11,330 bases of DNA from Patescibacteria group bacterium. Lineage in GTDB: Bacteria; Patescibacteriota; Minisyncoccia; Phycocordibacterales; UBA2100. The translations under genes and the position numbers were made by a program. The notes under the pieces were generated by a model. That model was not told the DNA's origin and did not search any database. It saw nothing but the letters and a program-made list of their open reading frames with translations. This document shows positions 5,999 to 11,330 of the stretch, one piece after another (within the stretch, counting starts at the first letter, position 1; every line of letters starts with the position of its first letter). The stretch covers positions 1 through 11,330 of the forward strand of contig WFZM01000037.1 of NCBI GenBank assembly GCA_015489565.1. The letters run 5' to 3'.

Positions 5999-6211
5999 TT
6001 AATGATAATCCTGTTTAGCCTTTAATACCCCTTCTGCTTGCTCCAGGGCCTGCATGGGGCTGATCTCCCCACTCAACAAACGTTTTTTAATATCTGCAAA
6101 TGCTGATGGCTCGCGGTCTTGAGCTCCCATAACAGCAGCTTGCTGTTCTAAAATGTGTATTTGAGCCAATGCGTCGTTTATCGTCATTTTTCTTGTTCGT
6201 TCAATATTCAT
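5999..6211 (-). CDS. Small helical hypothetical protein (70 aa)
   Basis: A 70-aa soluble product with no signal peptide, membrane segment or Cys. It looks all-helical: an N-terminal helix with MTINDALAQIHILEQQAAV (about 9-27), a short loop with Asp-Arg-Glu-Pro, then IKKRLLSGEISPMQALEQAE (41-60), a helix-turn-helix-like pair of amphipathic segments. I do not recognise the family. Similar size and layout occur in antitoxins and small adaptor proteins, but nothing here shows that role and there is no toxin gene beside it. It follows the 339-codon gene by 18 nt. A TGA-TATGAT box sits exactly 6 nt before its ATG, so it may be both read through and transcribed on its own as a leaderless mRNA. Confidence 0.7.
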   Translation of the reverse strand: MNIERTRKMTINDALAQIHILEQQAAVMGAQDREPSAFADIKKRLLSGEISPMQALEQAEGVLKAKQDYH

Positions 6212-6217
6212 AGCAAA

Positions 6218-6226
6218 ATCATATCA
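6218..6226 (-). promoter_or_regulatory. Extended -10 box six bases before the 70-aa gene
   Basis: TGA-TATGAT on the minus strand (hexamer 6218-6223, 5/6 match), then TTTGCT and ATG. Transcription would begin at the A of ATG. The -35 region is poor. Confidence 0.4.
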
Positions 6227-6229
6227 CTT

Positions 6230-7249
6230 TTATTTTGATATTACCACTTTTATAAAGCCACTTGACTCTTTACCCGCTTTTTGAAACTCTTGCATAAATT
6301 CCCTGTATTTACCAGCCGGGAAACTTATGGTTTTGCTATAGTTTGGCGACAAAAGTGTAACGCTTTTTGCGCCACTGCCGATTTGCGACCGGACAAAACG
6401 TCGCGCCGCCGGGTAGCTTGCGGTAAATATCGCGTTTGGGGATATTTTAATGGTTGTTTCCCCAACACTCCTAAGTTTCTCTTTCATTAAGTTAGCATCA
6501 TGTTTTATCTTCATCTGTAAGACAAATCTTCTAAATTTTTTAAGCGCATCAGTTTTACCGTTCAAGCGTAACCAATCCCTATAATCCTCCGTTTCATCGG
6601 AGTTGCATGCATCATTTAAAATATCAAATAAAAGTTCTTGCAATTTTCTGCCTGTTTTTGTTTTAAGGGGAGCATTTTCTAGTGTATTTATAATTAACTG
6701 CAACAAATCTGTAATTTCTAGTCGTAATTTATTTCTGATATTGTCCAGGTTTTCAAATTTTGATATTACTTCTGCTTGCTCGTTAGATAACCCGCCGAAT
6801 AAATATTCTAGAATATCTCGAAACTCAGGGTTTTTGCTGTTAAATAAAGTTAGATCCGCATCACCATATTGCATAGCAAACTGTATTGGATCATGCATAT
6901 CCAAAATAGTATGATACAATGTGGTTGCATCAATTGTGCCCCTACCCTGCTTTATTTCTTGCTGGGTATCATTTACAAATTTCCAAATACTATCATCAGA
7001 CAATGATTTTAAAAGATCAAATAATCCATACCCTGACTCAGCATTATATTCAGATAAATATTGAATTAAATCTAATTGTTCAGGTGTTAAATTTGCATCC
7101 TGAATGTTGTGTATTTTTGACAGCTCTCTCTTGCATGTTGGCGTGACTATAACAAGACTAGCGCCGGCTCCTCCAAACAAAAAAGTGCGTCTCGCCTCGT
7201 CAGTTTCCGTATGAGTGCTGCTGCGCAAAGCACTTGCCACTCTGCGCAA
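6230..7249 (-). CDS. Exported hypothetical protein with twin-arginine-like signal
   Basis: The longest conventional reading has 339 codons from TTG 7249, with GGAG seven bases upstream; GTG 7240 is an alternative. Near the N-terminus EARRTFLFGGAGASLVIVTP (18-37) matches the Tat-type pattern: paired arginines, Phe-Leu, a Gly/Ala-rich hydrophobic stretch, then Thr-Pro-Thr-Cys. The rest (40-339) is a charged, mostly helical domain with no match I recognise, ending in a short strand-rich section (TIKISPNAIFTASYPAAR, KSVTLLSPNYSK, GFIKVVISK). The same frame stays open, without a usual start codon, up to 7324. An ATG at 7350 in the neighbouring frame has a -10 box 6 nt before it, so the real start is probably 7350 with a one-base frameshift (see findings). 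It lies between the prephenate-dehydrogenase-like gene and the 70-aa gene. Confidence 0.75.
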   Translation of the reverse strand: MRRVASALRSSTHTETDEARRTFLFGGAGASLVIVTPTCKRELSKIHNIQDANLTPEQLDLIQYLSEYNAESGYGLFDLLKSLSDDSIWKFVNDTQQEIKQGRGTIDATTLYHTILDMHDPIQFAMQYGDADLTLFNSKNPEFRDILEYLFGGLSNEQAEVISKFENLDNIRNKLRLEITDLLQLIINTLENAPLKTKTGRKLQELLFDILNDACNSDETEDYRDWLRLNGKTDALKKFRRFVLQMKIKHDANLMKEKLRSVGETTIKISPNAIFTASYPAARRFVRSQIGSGAKSVTLLSPNYSKTISFPAGKYREFMQEFQKAGKESSGFIKVVISK

Positions 7250-7315
7250 AACTCTTCTCCATGCATTGCGCAGTCTTTGCCTATAAGATATGCTCGTTTC
7301 AATTTGATCTTGCCA

Positions 7316-7350
7316 TTTTCGCCCTTACTTTCTGTTTTCAATTTTGGCAT
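7316..7350 (-). other. Likely true N-terminal codons of the exported protein, in another frame
   Basis: ATG 7350 begins MPKLKTESKGE, then reaches an A-run (7316-7319 on the minus strand). Adding one A there would join it to the open frame that continues WQDQIETSISYRQRLRNAWR and leads into the Tat-like signal. Read without a shift, the ATG 7350 frame ends after 67 codons (stop at 7147) and is Cys-rich with no recognisable features. Confidence 0.45.
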
Positions 7351-7356
7351 GAGTTT

Positions 7357-7362
7357 AATATA
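7357..7362 (-). promoter_or_regulatory. -10-like box six bases before ATG 7350
   Basis: TATATT (5/6 match) followed by AAACTC and ATG 7350. It lies in the 23-bp gap after the tyrA-like gene. It supports ATG 7350 as the start of the exported-protein gene. Confidence 0.35.
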
Positions 7363-7373
7363 TACAAACCTTG

Positions 7374-8120
7374 CTATTTTTGCAATTTTTTGTTTAACAT
7401 ATCAAGTATTTTAACCAATCGCTCTCTTTCCTTTACCGTATGTTTATTAAAATTTTGAATGGTTTCAAAAAGCTCCCATGAGTCGTCTTTAAGCAGGTCT
7501 TTAAGCTCTATCAAATGTTTATATGAAAATGTGCCTGTGTCAAAATCTTTAATATTCATTTCAGCCAGCGCTCGGCCTATAAAATGTGTTATACCTTGGA
7601 CAAGTGCCATCTCTTTGTCATGTTCGCGTGCAGACTTTTCAATTACTTTAAGTCCGAGTTTATTTTCCAAAAATCTTTTTATTGCCAGATAATCTTTTTT
7701 TGCAAAATTGTCGTTGCAAAGGACTATTTTAGAACCTTTTAGCCCGTATTTTTTATACGATTGCGGACCAAATATGGGGTGTGTTCCAAGTCGTGGGTTG
7801 TTGGGAAAATACTTTTTCATTATCTTCATTGGATATTCTTTTACGGAAGATACATCTAAAATATATGTGCTGTCCGGCACTTTTGCGTTTTTCTTTAACG
7901 ACTTTATTGCATCTTCTAAAAACTGCACCGGAACGGAAAAAATAATCATGTCGCTTTCTTTTAAATTCTCAAGTGAGACAAAATGAGCGTATTTGTCTTT
8001 ACCGTCCGGTTTTAATGAGCGTGAATAAACCGATACATCAAAATTTCTTGATAATACACGCGCCATAAGTTTACCAAAGGCCCCATAGCCCACGATAGAT
8101 ATTTTAAGTTTTGAGCTCAT
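7374..8120 (-). CDS. tyrA: Prephenate/arogenate dehydrogenase-like NAD(P)-binding protein
   Basis: TyrA enzymes oxidatively decarboxylate prephenate or arogenate on the way to tyrosine. The product (248 aa from ATG 8120) opens with the Rossmann strand and loop KISIVGYGAFG (6-16), the acidic/SR dinucleotide region VYSRS (31-35), DMIIFSVPVQ (57-66), and the family motifs LGTHPIFGP (111-119) and EHDKEMALVQGITHF (166-180) of the helical domain. It is shorter than most TyrA proteins and has no ACT regulatory or chorismate-mutase domain. No other aromatic-pathway gene is in the window, so the substrate is uncertain. An in-frame ATG at 8138 adds MLLFAP. I prefer 8120 because a TGT-TATTAT box lies 8 nt before it and MSSKLKISIVG is a normal Rossmann start. 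Head of a minus-strand cluster and divergent from the nuclease. Confidence 0.85.
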   Translation of the reverse strand: MSSKLKISIVGYGAFGKLMARVLSRNFDVSVYSRSLKPDGKDKYAHFVSLENLKESDMIIFSVPVQFLEDAIKSLKKNAKVPDSTYILDVSSVKEYPMKIMKKYFPNNPRLGTHPIFGPQSYKKYGLKGSKIVLCNDNFAKKDYLAIKRFLENKLGLKVIEKSAREHDKEMALVQGITHFIGRALAEMNIKDFDTGTFSYKHLIELKDLLKDDSWELFETIQNFNKHTVKERERLVKILDMLNKKLQK

Positions 8121-8128
8121 AGGGGCAA

Positions 8129-8137
8129 ATAATAACA
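8129..8137 (-). promoter_or_regulatory. Extended -10 box of the tyrA-like gene
   Basis: TGT-TATTAT on the minus strand (hexamer 8129-8134, 5/6) ends 8 nt before ATG 8120. It overlaps the predicted -35 of the divergent nuclease promoter. Confidence 0.4.
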
Positions 8138-8160
8138 TGAGTTCTTAAAAATGCTATAAT
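8132..8160 (+). promoter_or_regulatory. Promoter of the nuclease gene, predicted leaderless
   Basis: ATAACA (8132-8137, 4/6), 17-nt spacer ending in TGC, and a perfect TATAAT (8155-8160). TTTGCC follows and then ATG 8167, so the usual start point is the A of the start codon. Confidence 0.6.
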
Positions 8161-8166
8161 TTTGCC

Positions 8167-8787
8167 ATGAAACTAGTGTGTCTATCAAAGTCACTGCGTG
8201 AGATGAGGAAAATACTAACGCTTTTATTGATTATTTTCTCAATATTTTTTAGCTTTTGGCTCTTTTATAAAAATCCTGGCTCAAGTAACAAACCCCTTTT
8301 AAAAGACCCAAAGAAGCTTAAGGAATCCAAGATTTTAAATGGCTATAATTTGCAGGCAGTGAAACTTGCAAAAGTTATAGACGGAGATACCATAGAACTT
8401 ACAGACGGACGAAAAGTTCGCATGCTCGGCATAGACGCACCTGAGACAGAGCACTCTCCGCGTGCCAAAAATCGCGGGACTGCGGATTGCTTTGCGAAAG
8501 AATCTACAGATTATCTTAAAAAACTTTTACACTCAAAAAAACTTTACCTAAGGCTTGACCCCAGCAAAAATATCCACGATAAATACGGACGAGTTTTGGC
8601 ATACATCTTTGTTAAAGATGGTGCTCAATTCCGAAATGTGAATTTGGAAATGATAAAAAACGGATATGCTTATGAATATACATATCATCATGAAAAATAC
8701 TTGTATCAAACAGAATTTAAAAAAGCTCAAGAACTGGCAAAACAAGCAAAACGCGGACTTTGGGCGGATAGTGCTTGTGTAAAATGA
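8167..8787 (+). CDS. Membrane-anchored thermonuclease (staphylococcal nuclease-like)
   Basis: A calcium-dependent phosphodiesterase of the SNase/TNase family that cuts DNA and RNA outside the cytoplasmic membrane. Of 206 residues, about 15-35 (ILTLLLIIFSIFFSFWLFY) form one membrane segment after a basic start, then a short linker and the OB-fold nuclease domain (about 62-200). Family residues are present: VIDGDT (Asp72, Asp74, Thr75), VRMLGIDAPE (Arg85, Asp90, Glu93) and DKYGRVLAYIF (Arg142), matching Asp19, Asp21, Arg35, Asp40, Glu43 and Arg87 of the staphylococcal enzyme. The domain ends GLWADSACVK. ATG 8167 is favoured by the promoter directly before it; Met13 (8203) would give a more usual signal peptide. 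Likely role is nucleotide scavenging or degrading foreign DNA. The excalibur gene nearby carries a domain often fused to such nucleases. Confidence 0.94.
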   Translation: MKLVCLSKSLREMRKILTLLLIIFSIFFSFWLFYKNPGSSNKPLLKDPKKLKESKILNGYNLQAVKLAKVIDGDTIELTDGRKVRMLGIDAPETEHSPRAKNRGTADCFAKESTDYLKKLLHSKKLYLRLDPSKNIHDKYGRVLAYIFVKDGAQFRNVNLEMIKNGYAYEYTYHHEKYLYQTEFKKAQELAKQAKRGLWADSACVK

Positions 8788-8881
8788 AAAAGCCAGGGTG
8801 CAAAACGCACACGAGCGCCTATTCAGATTTACGTAACGCCCAACAGACAATAAATTGGCTTGAAAATCCTGGGGGTGCGCA

Positions 8882-10069
8882 TCATTGCTTGTATACGCCA
8901 AGTAGCTCTTTTGCCTCCTTAACATTCCATCTCATAGCGAGCAACCCCGCATTATATTGTTTTGCGAAATTCAAGAGGCTGTCAGAACTTGAAGAGCCTG
9001 CCAAGCCAAAATATTCTAACAATACACGTTTTGCTCTCTTGTTTATGTCCCATGGTCTTGCCAATACCACTGCAAAGGAATTTGGTCGATTGGCGATTGA
9101 GCGGCAATTCCGTCCAAGTATTCTTTTAAACTTTTCGGCATATTTTTGATTACTGGAATAATGAGCTTTAATTTGCACAAACCATAAAGTGCCAACAGGC
9201 AATGGCTGCATTCCGTTTTGTAAAATTGACATGGCCTTAAACCATGCGTCTGTTCCCGCTTGATTGCACGCCGTTGCCAAATAATTTTCAAAGTGATTAG
9301 CAGGTATTTTTTTACTAATTTGCCGCATCCATTTTGAGAACTTTTCTTTATGTATCAATATCAAATCTATTTGTTTTTTAACATCGTAAAATGGATCCGG
9401 TATAGCCAAACTAAAATCCGGATGTTTCGCCATAATATGCAGTCTGCTGGCTGCCATACCTACTGTGCCGGCATAAAGCGCATCCATGTTGCTTTTTACA
9501 CTTTCTCGATATTGTACGCCCGCGCCTTCATTTTCCAATCTTTCGTAAAACTCTTTAACCAAATCTCTGTATTCCACCCAGATATTACTAAAACTCTCTT
9601 TGCTTCTTACTGCTACCCAAGATAAATACTGCATCGCATACGCATTGTTTTTGTACACTTCTAACATGGCGTCACGCGAAATGCCAAAATCTCTTAAAAA
9701 GTTGTAGAAAAAGATATAATGTAAATGACAAAAAAGTCTTACCCTAAAACGAGCGCGCTGTCTGTGGCGGCGAAGATACAATTCAAGACTACTACCCTCT
9801 TCGTTTACCCCAAAACTGAAGTGGTCATAAATTAAGTATTCCCAGTCTGCCAAAAAGCGCCTTCTTTTTTGTTCTATATCTTGTAAAATATTTCTATCCA
9901 TTTTCACATCTCCGGCGTTCAATATGCGCTGCAAGACACAGCGATGAAAGTCCTGTGCGCTTTGCATAAAATCTTTTTCAAAGCGACGCAACAAGTCTTC
10001 GCCAAAATTTTCTCCAGAGAATTCGTCCGCGCGCCAAGAGTGTTTTTTTATTGCAGGTGCATCTTTCAT
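8882..10069 (-). CDS. Hypothetical 395-aa helical protein with possible PD-(D/E)XK-like core
   Basis: A 395-aa cytoplasmic-looking protein without signal peptide or clear membrane helix. I do not recognise it. The N-terminal 210 residues are helical, very rich in Arg and aromatics (ELYLRRHRQRARFRVR, 96-111; FCHLHYIFFYNFLRDF). The C-terminal part has hydrophobic strands that could be a nuclease-like alpha/beta core: DVKKQIDLILIHKEKF (229-244), FENYLATACNQAGTDAWF (260-277), LWFVQIKAH (295-303), FAVVLARPWD (332-341). Asp235 or Asp274 together with Gln299-x-Lys301 could play the D...(E/Q)xK part, but this is speculation from pattern and the spacing is not typical. Start ATG 10069 in TAAAAATATG context. 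It converges on the nuclease gene across a 94-bp gap (8788-8881) in which I see no clear terminator. Confidence 0.75.
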   Translation of the reverse strand: MKDAPAIKKHSWRADEFSGENFGEDLLRRFEKDFMQSAQDFHRCVLQRILNAGDVKMDRNILQDIEQKRRRFLADWEYLIYDHFSFGVNEEGSSLELYLRRHRQRARFRVRLFCHLHYIFFYNFLRDFGISRDAMLEVYKNNAYAMQYLSWVAVRSKESFSNIWVEYRDLVKEFYERLENEGAGVQYRESVKSNMDALYAGTVGMAASRLHIMAKHPDFSLAIPDPFYDVKKQIDLILIHKEKFSKWMRQISKKIPANHFENYLATACNQAGTDAWFKAMSILQNGMQPLPVGTLWFVQIKAHYSSNQKYAEKFKRILGRNCRSIANRPNSFAVVLARPWDINKRAKRVLLEYFGLAGSSSSDSLLNFAKQYNAGLLAMRWNVKEAKELLGVYKQ

Positions 10070-10075
10070 ATTTTT

Positions 10076-10085
10076 ATGTTATCAT
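10076..10085. promoter_or_regulatory. Overlapping divergent -10 boxes
   Basis: In a 25-bp gap, plus-strand TGT-TATCAT (hexamer 10080-10085) ends 9 nt before the VKOR-like ATG 10095. Minus-strand TGA-TAACAT (hexamer 10076-10081) ends 6 nt before ATG 10069. They share two bases, so polymerase could probably bind only one at a time. The minus-strand box is only a 4/6 match. Confidence 0.35.
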
Positions 10086-10094
10086 GTGTTTTGT

Positions 10095-10622
10095 ATGAAT
10101 ACATTAAATAAGATATTAATTTTGTCAATAGCCGGGATGTTATTTTCCGGATACTTATCAGCTGTTAAATTATTTTCGCAAACTTGCGCCATAGATAGCG
10201 GTTGTTCGTACTTTTTAGGATACCCAACTTGCTACTACGGATTTGCTTTCTTTGCAGTTATTTTTATTTTAACTTTAGCTAATAAATTCTGCTCTTGGGG
10301 AGGCAAAAAAATGGCAACTGCAAGGCTTCATGCGCTTAGAACTGTTACAGCTTTGGGCATTGTGTTTTCACTATATTTTTCCGTAGTGGAGATATGGAAA
10401 ATGATTAGCGAAAAGATGGTTTACGGAGCCTTGATTTTGCCTACCTGTTTTTATGGACTCATAGTTTATATATGGGTCTTTGCATTAGCCATGAAGCTAA
10501 AAAATAACAAAGAGAGCGAGACAGAAAGTAAATCAGAAAATGAAATAAGTGCAGAAGATGAGCAGGTGACAAGCGAAGACTTAAAAGAAGAATCTGAAGA
10601 AGAAAGCTCACATGTAGCTTAA
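10095..10622 (+). CDS. VKOR-like four-helix membrane thiol-redox protein
   Basis: VKOR-family proteins reoxidise thiol oxidoreductases using quinones and so support disulfide formation outside the membrane. The 175-aa product has four hydrophobic helices: about 7-28 (ILILSIAGMLFSGYLSAVKL), 39-62, 80-102 and 109-134. After helix 1 the loop QTCAIDSGC (Cys31, Cys37) fits the VKOR loop Cys pair, followed by FLGYPTCYYGFAFF where bacterial VKORs have a GxP segment. At helix 4 the usual CxxC is ALILPTCFYGL: only Cys118 remains and Leu115 stands where the first Cys should be. Cys46 in helix 2 is extra, and PTCYYG/PTCFYG form an internal repeat. A strongly acidic tail (138-175) follows. ATG 10095 is chosen over in-frame GTG 10086. 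A terminator follows. Confidence 0.75.
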   Translation: MNTLNKILILSIAGMLFSGYLSAVKLFSQTCAIDSGCSYFLGYPTCYYGFAFFAVIFILTLANKFCSWGGKKMATARLHALRTVTALGIVFSLYFSVVEIWKMISEKMVYGALILPTCFYGLIVYIWVFALAMKLKNNKESETESKSENEISAEDEQVTSEDLKEESEEESSHVA

Positions 10623-10634
10623 GTCTAATATTGC

Positions 10635-10671
10635 AAAAACACTCCGGATTAAATCTCTGGAGTGTTTTTTT
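10635..10671 (+). terminator. Intrinsic terminator of the VKOR-like gene
   Basis: AAAAACACTCC (10635-10645) pairs with GGAGTGTTTTT (10659-10669), with T-run 10665-10671. It begins 12 nt after the stop codon. Confidence 0.88.
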
Positions 10672-10703
10672 CGTGGTAGCAGAGGAACGCGGGTAGGCTT
10701 ACA

Positions 10704-10738
10704 AAAGAGCCGGCAACCCTACGGGTTGCCGGCTCTTT
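10704..10738 (-). terminator. GC-rich 16-bp hairpin, probable terminator of the excalibur gene
   Basis: AAAGAGCCGGCAACCC (10704-10719), loop TAC, perfect complement 10723-10738. On the minus strand it lies 10 nt after the excalibur-gene stop and ends CTCTTTT. The T-run is short, so its strength is uncertain. With the previous hairpin it separates the two convergent genes. Confidence 0.7.
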
Positions 10739-10748
10739 AGCTTTAAAA

Positions 10749-11162
10749 TTATTTATTTCTTTTAGGCAGAGCTTCGCAAGCCACTCCGTCTTTGTCACCA
10801 TCAAGCCTGTTTACATCTTTACCGAAAGCTACACACTCTTCCATTTTAGCCTGAGCGTCTTCTTGATATTCAAAATCGCTACAGTTGTACTCATCCTTCT
10901 GTTCATCTCCACATACCGTACCCAAGCTTTTACCTGTCAGATTACCCTTTGAGTCTCGTTGCATCTCAGCTTCTTTAAAGCTTTTACCTTGCAAAAGCGC
11001 CCCAAGGTCAAAATCTTTATTTGAAACTTCCATACCCAAGGCTCCAAGAAGCAATATTATGACGGCAAGCACGATGCCTTTTTTCGTCTTTCTGCTCTTT
11101 GAGCCGCTAAAGTCTGTGGCTTTTTCACCTAAGTTTTTCAAATCTTTTAAATCAAAGTTCAT
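10749..11162 (-). CDS. Membrane-anchored excalibur calcium-binding protein
   Basis: The 137-aa product has a charged cytoplasmic start (1-28, ending SGSKSRKTKKG), one membrane helix (about 29-44, GIVLAVIILLLGALGM), a linker, and a C-terminal excalibur domain (about 92-133): YNCSDFEYQEDAQ then NRLDGDKDGVACEALP. The DxDxDG-like loop DGDKDG (121-126) binds calcium in this family, and Cys94 and Cys129 are the conserved pair; Cys84 and Cys110 may form a second. Excalibur domains act outside the cell and are often fused to thermonucleases, so this protein may work with the nuclease at 8167-8787, which lacks that domain. Exact role unknown. ATG 11162 is preferred; an in-frame TTG at 11168 would add Met-Phe. 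It follows a 29-codon micropeptide by 27 nt and may be cotranscribed with it. Confidence 0.9.
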   Translation of the reverse strand: MNFDLKDLKNLGEKATDFSGSKSRKTKKGIVLAVIILLLGALGMEVSNKDFDLGALLQGKSFKEAEMQRDSKGNLTGKSLGTVCGDEQKDEYNCSDFEYQEDAQAKMEECVAFGKDVNRLDGDKDGVACEALPKRNK

Positions 11163-11189
11163 AAACAATATTAAAAACTTATAAAATTA

Positions 11190-11279
11190 TTAAATCGTAA
11201 AATAATAATAAATAGCAATAGCGAGTAATATCAATATAACCGCTATGCGCACTTTTTTATTAAATCTTAAATTATTCAT
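11190..11279 (-). CDS. 29-aa single-helix membrane micropeptide
   Basis: An ATG at 11279 opens 29 codons ending at TAA 11190. The peptide has a basic start (MNNLRFNKKVR) and a hydrophobic helix (IAVILILLAIAIYYYFTI), a positive-inside single-pass design. What makes it likely to be real is a TATAAT box 6 nt before the ATG with TGGACT 16 nt further up. It may be a small membrane peptide or a short upstream frame controlling the excalibur gene. I recognise no family. Confidence 0.5.
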   Translation of the reverse strand: MNNLRFNKKVRIAVILILLAIAIYYYFTI

Positions 11280-11285
11280 AATTAA

Positions 11286-11313
11286 ATTATACCTTTTTAA
11301 AAGCAAAAGTCCA
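11286..11313 (-). promoter_or_regulatory. Promoter of micropeptide/excalibur unit, predicted leaderless
   Basis: TGGACT (11308-11313, 4/6), 16 nt, TATAAT (11286-11291), then TTAATT and ATG 11279. The predicted start is the A of ATG. The remaining bases to 11330 hold no recognisable gene. Confidence 0.6.
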
Positions 11314-11330
11314 TTTATAAACTTCTACGA

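Noticed and set aside
5999..7249. Toxin-antitoxin pair formed by the 70-aa and 339-codon genes
   Set aside because: The larger protein has an export signal and no toxin motif; size and adjacency alone do not support it.
8788..8881. Terminator between the nuclease and 395-aa genes
   Set aside because: Only weak 4-6 bp pairings without a T-run could be found.
8775..9149. Plus-strand 124-codon frame overlapping the nuclease end
   Set aside because: Mostly antisense to the well-formed 395-codon gene; no start signal and poor composition.

Overview
The window looks like a stretch of chromosome from an AT-rich bacterium with a streamlined genome, most likely of the Candidate Phyla Radiation (Patescibacteria, Parcubacteria-like). 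This is inference, based on very short intergenic gaps, unrecognised lineage-type membrane and secreted proteins, few Shine-Dalgarno sequences and a tRNA gene interrupted by a group I intron. TGA ends at least two genes (nuclease at 8785-8787, hypothetical at 8882-8884), so the code is standard table 11, not the TGA=Gly code of Gracilibacteria.

Layout. 1-658 (minus): 5' part of a gene for a membrane-anchored Cys-containing protein that runs off the left edge. 887-3981 (minus): a two-gene operon, diaminopimelate decarboxylase-family lysA followed by glmS, both feeding cell-envelope precursors. 3982-4937 (plus, no protein genes): tRNA-Asn(GTT) split inside its anticodon by a 324-nt group I intron. 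It is flanked by partial copies of its own 5' leader and 3' end, three long inverted repeats and two terminators. 4938-8138 (minus): a prephenate-dehydrogenase-like gene, a 339-codon hypothetical with a twin-arginine-like N-terminus that is probably frameshifted near its start, a 70-aa hypothetical, and metK. 8167-8787 (plus): membrane-anchored thermonuclease. 8882-10069 (minus): 395-aa hypothetical. 10095-10622 (plus): VKOR-like four-helix membrane protein. 10749-11279 (minus): membrane-anchored excalibur-domain protein preceded by a 29-aa one-helix micropeptide.

How the genes work together. The housekeeping part supplies glucosamine-6-phosphate (GlmS), lysine or a related product (LysA) and S-adenosylmethionine (MetK). 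The right part encodes extracytoplasmic proteins: nuclease, thiol-redox VKOR-like protein and calcium-binding excalibur protein. Nuclease and excalibur modules are fused in some other bacteria.

Two things stand out. First, the tRNA-Asn island combines an intron in the anticodon with what look like integration or duplication scars on both sides. Second, many genes have a TATAAT-like -10 box only 6-9 nt before the start codon, often as TGn plus the hexamer. This predicts leaderless or nearly leaderless mRNAs and helps choose several starts.
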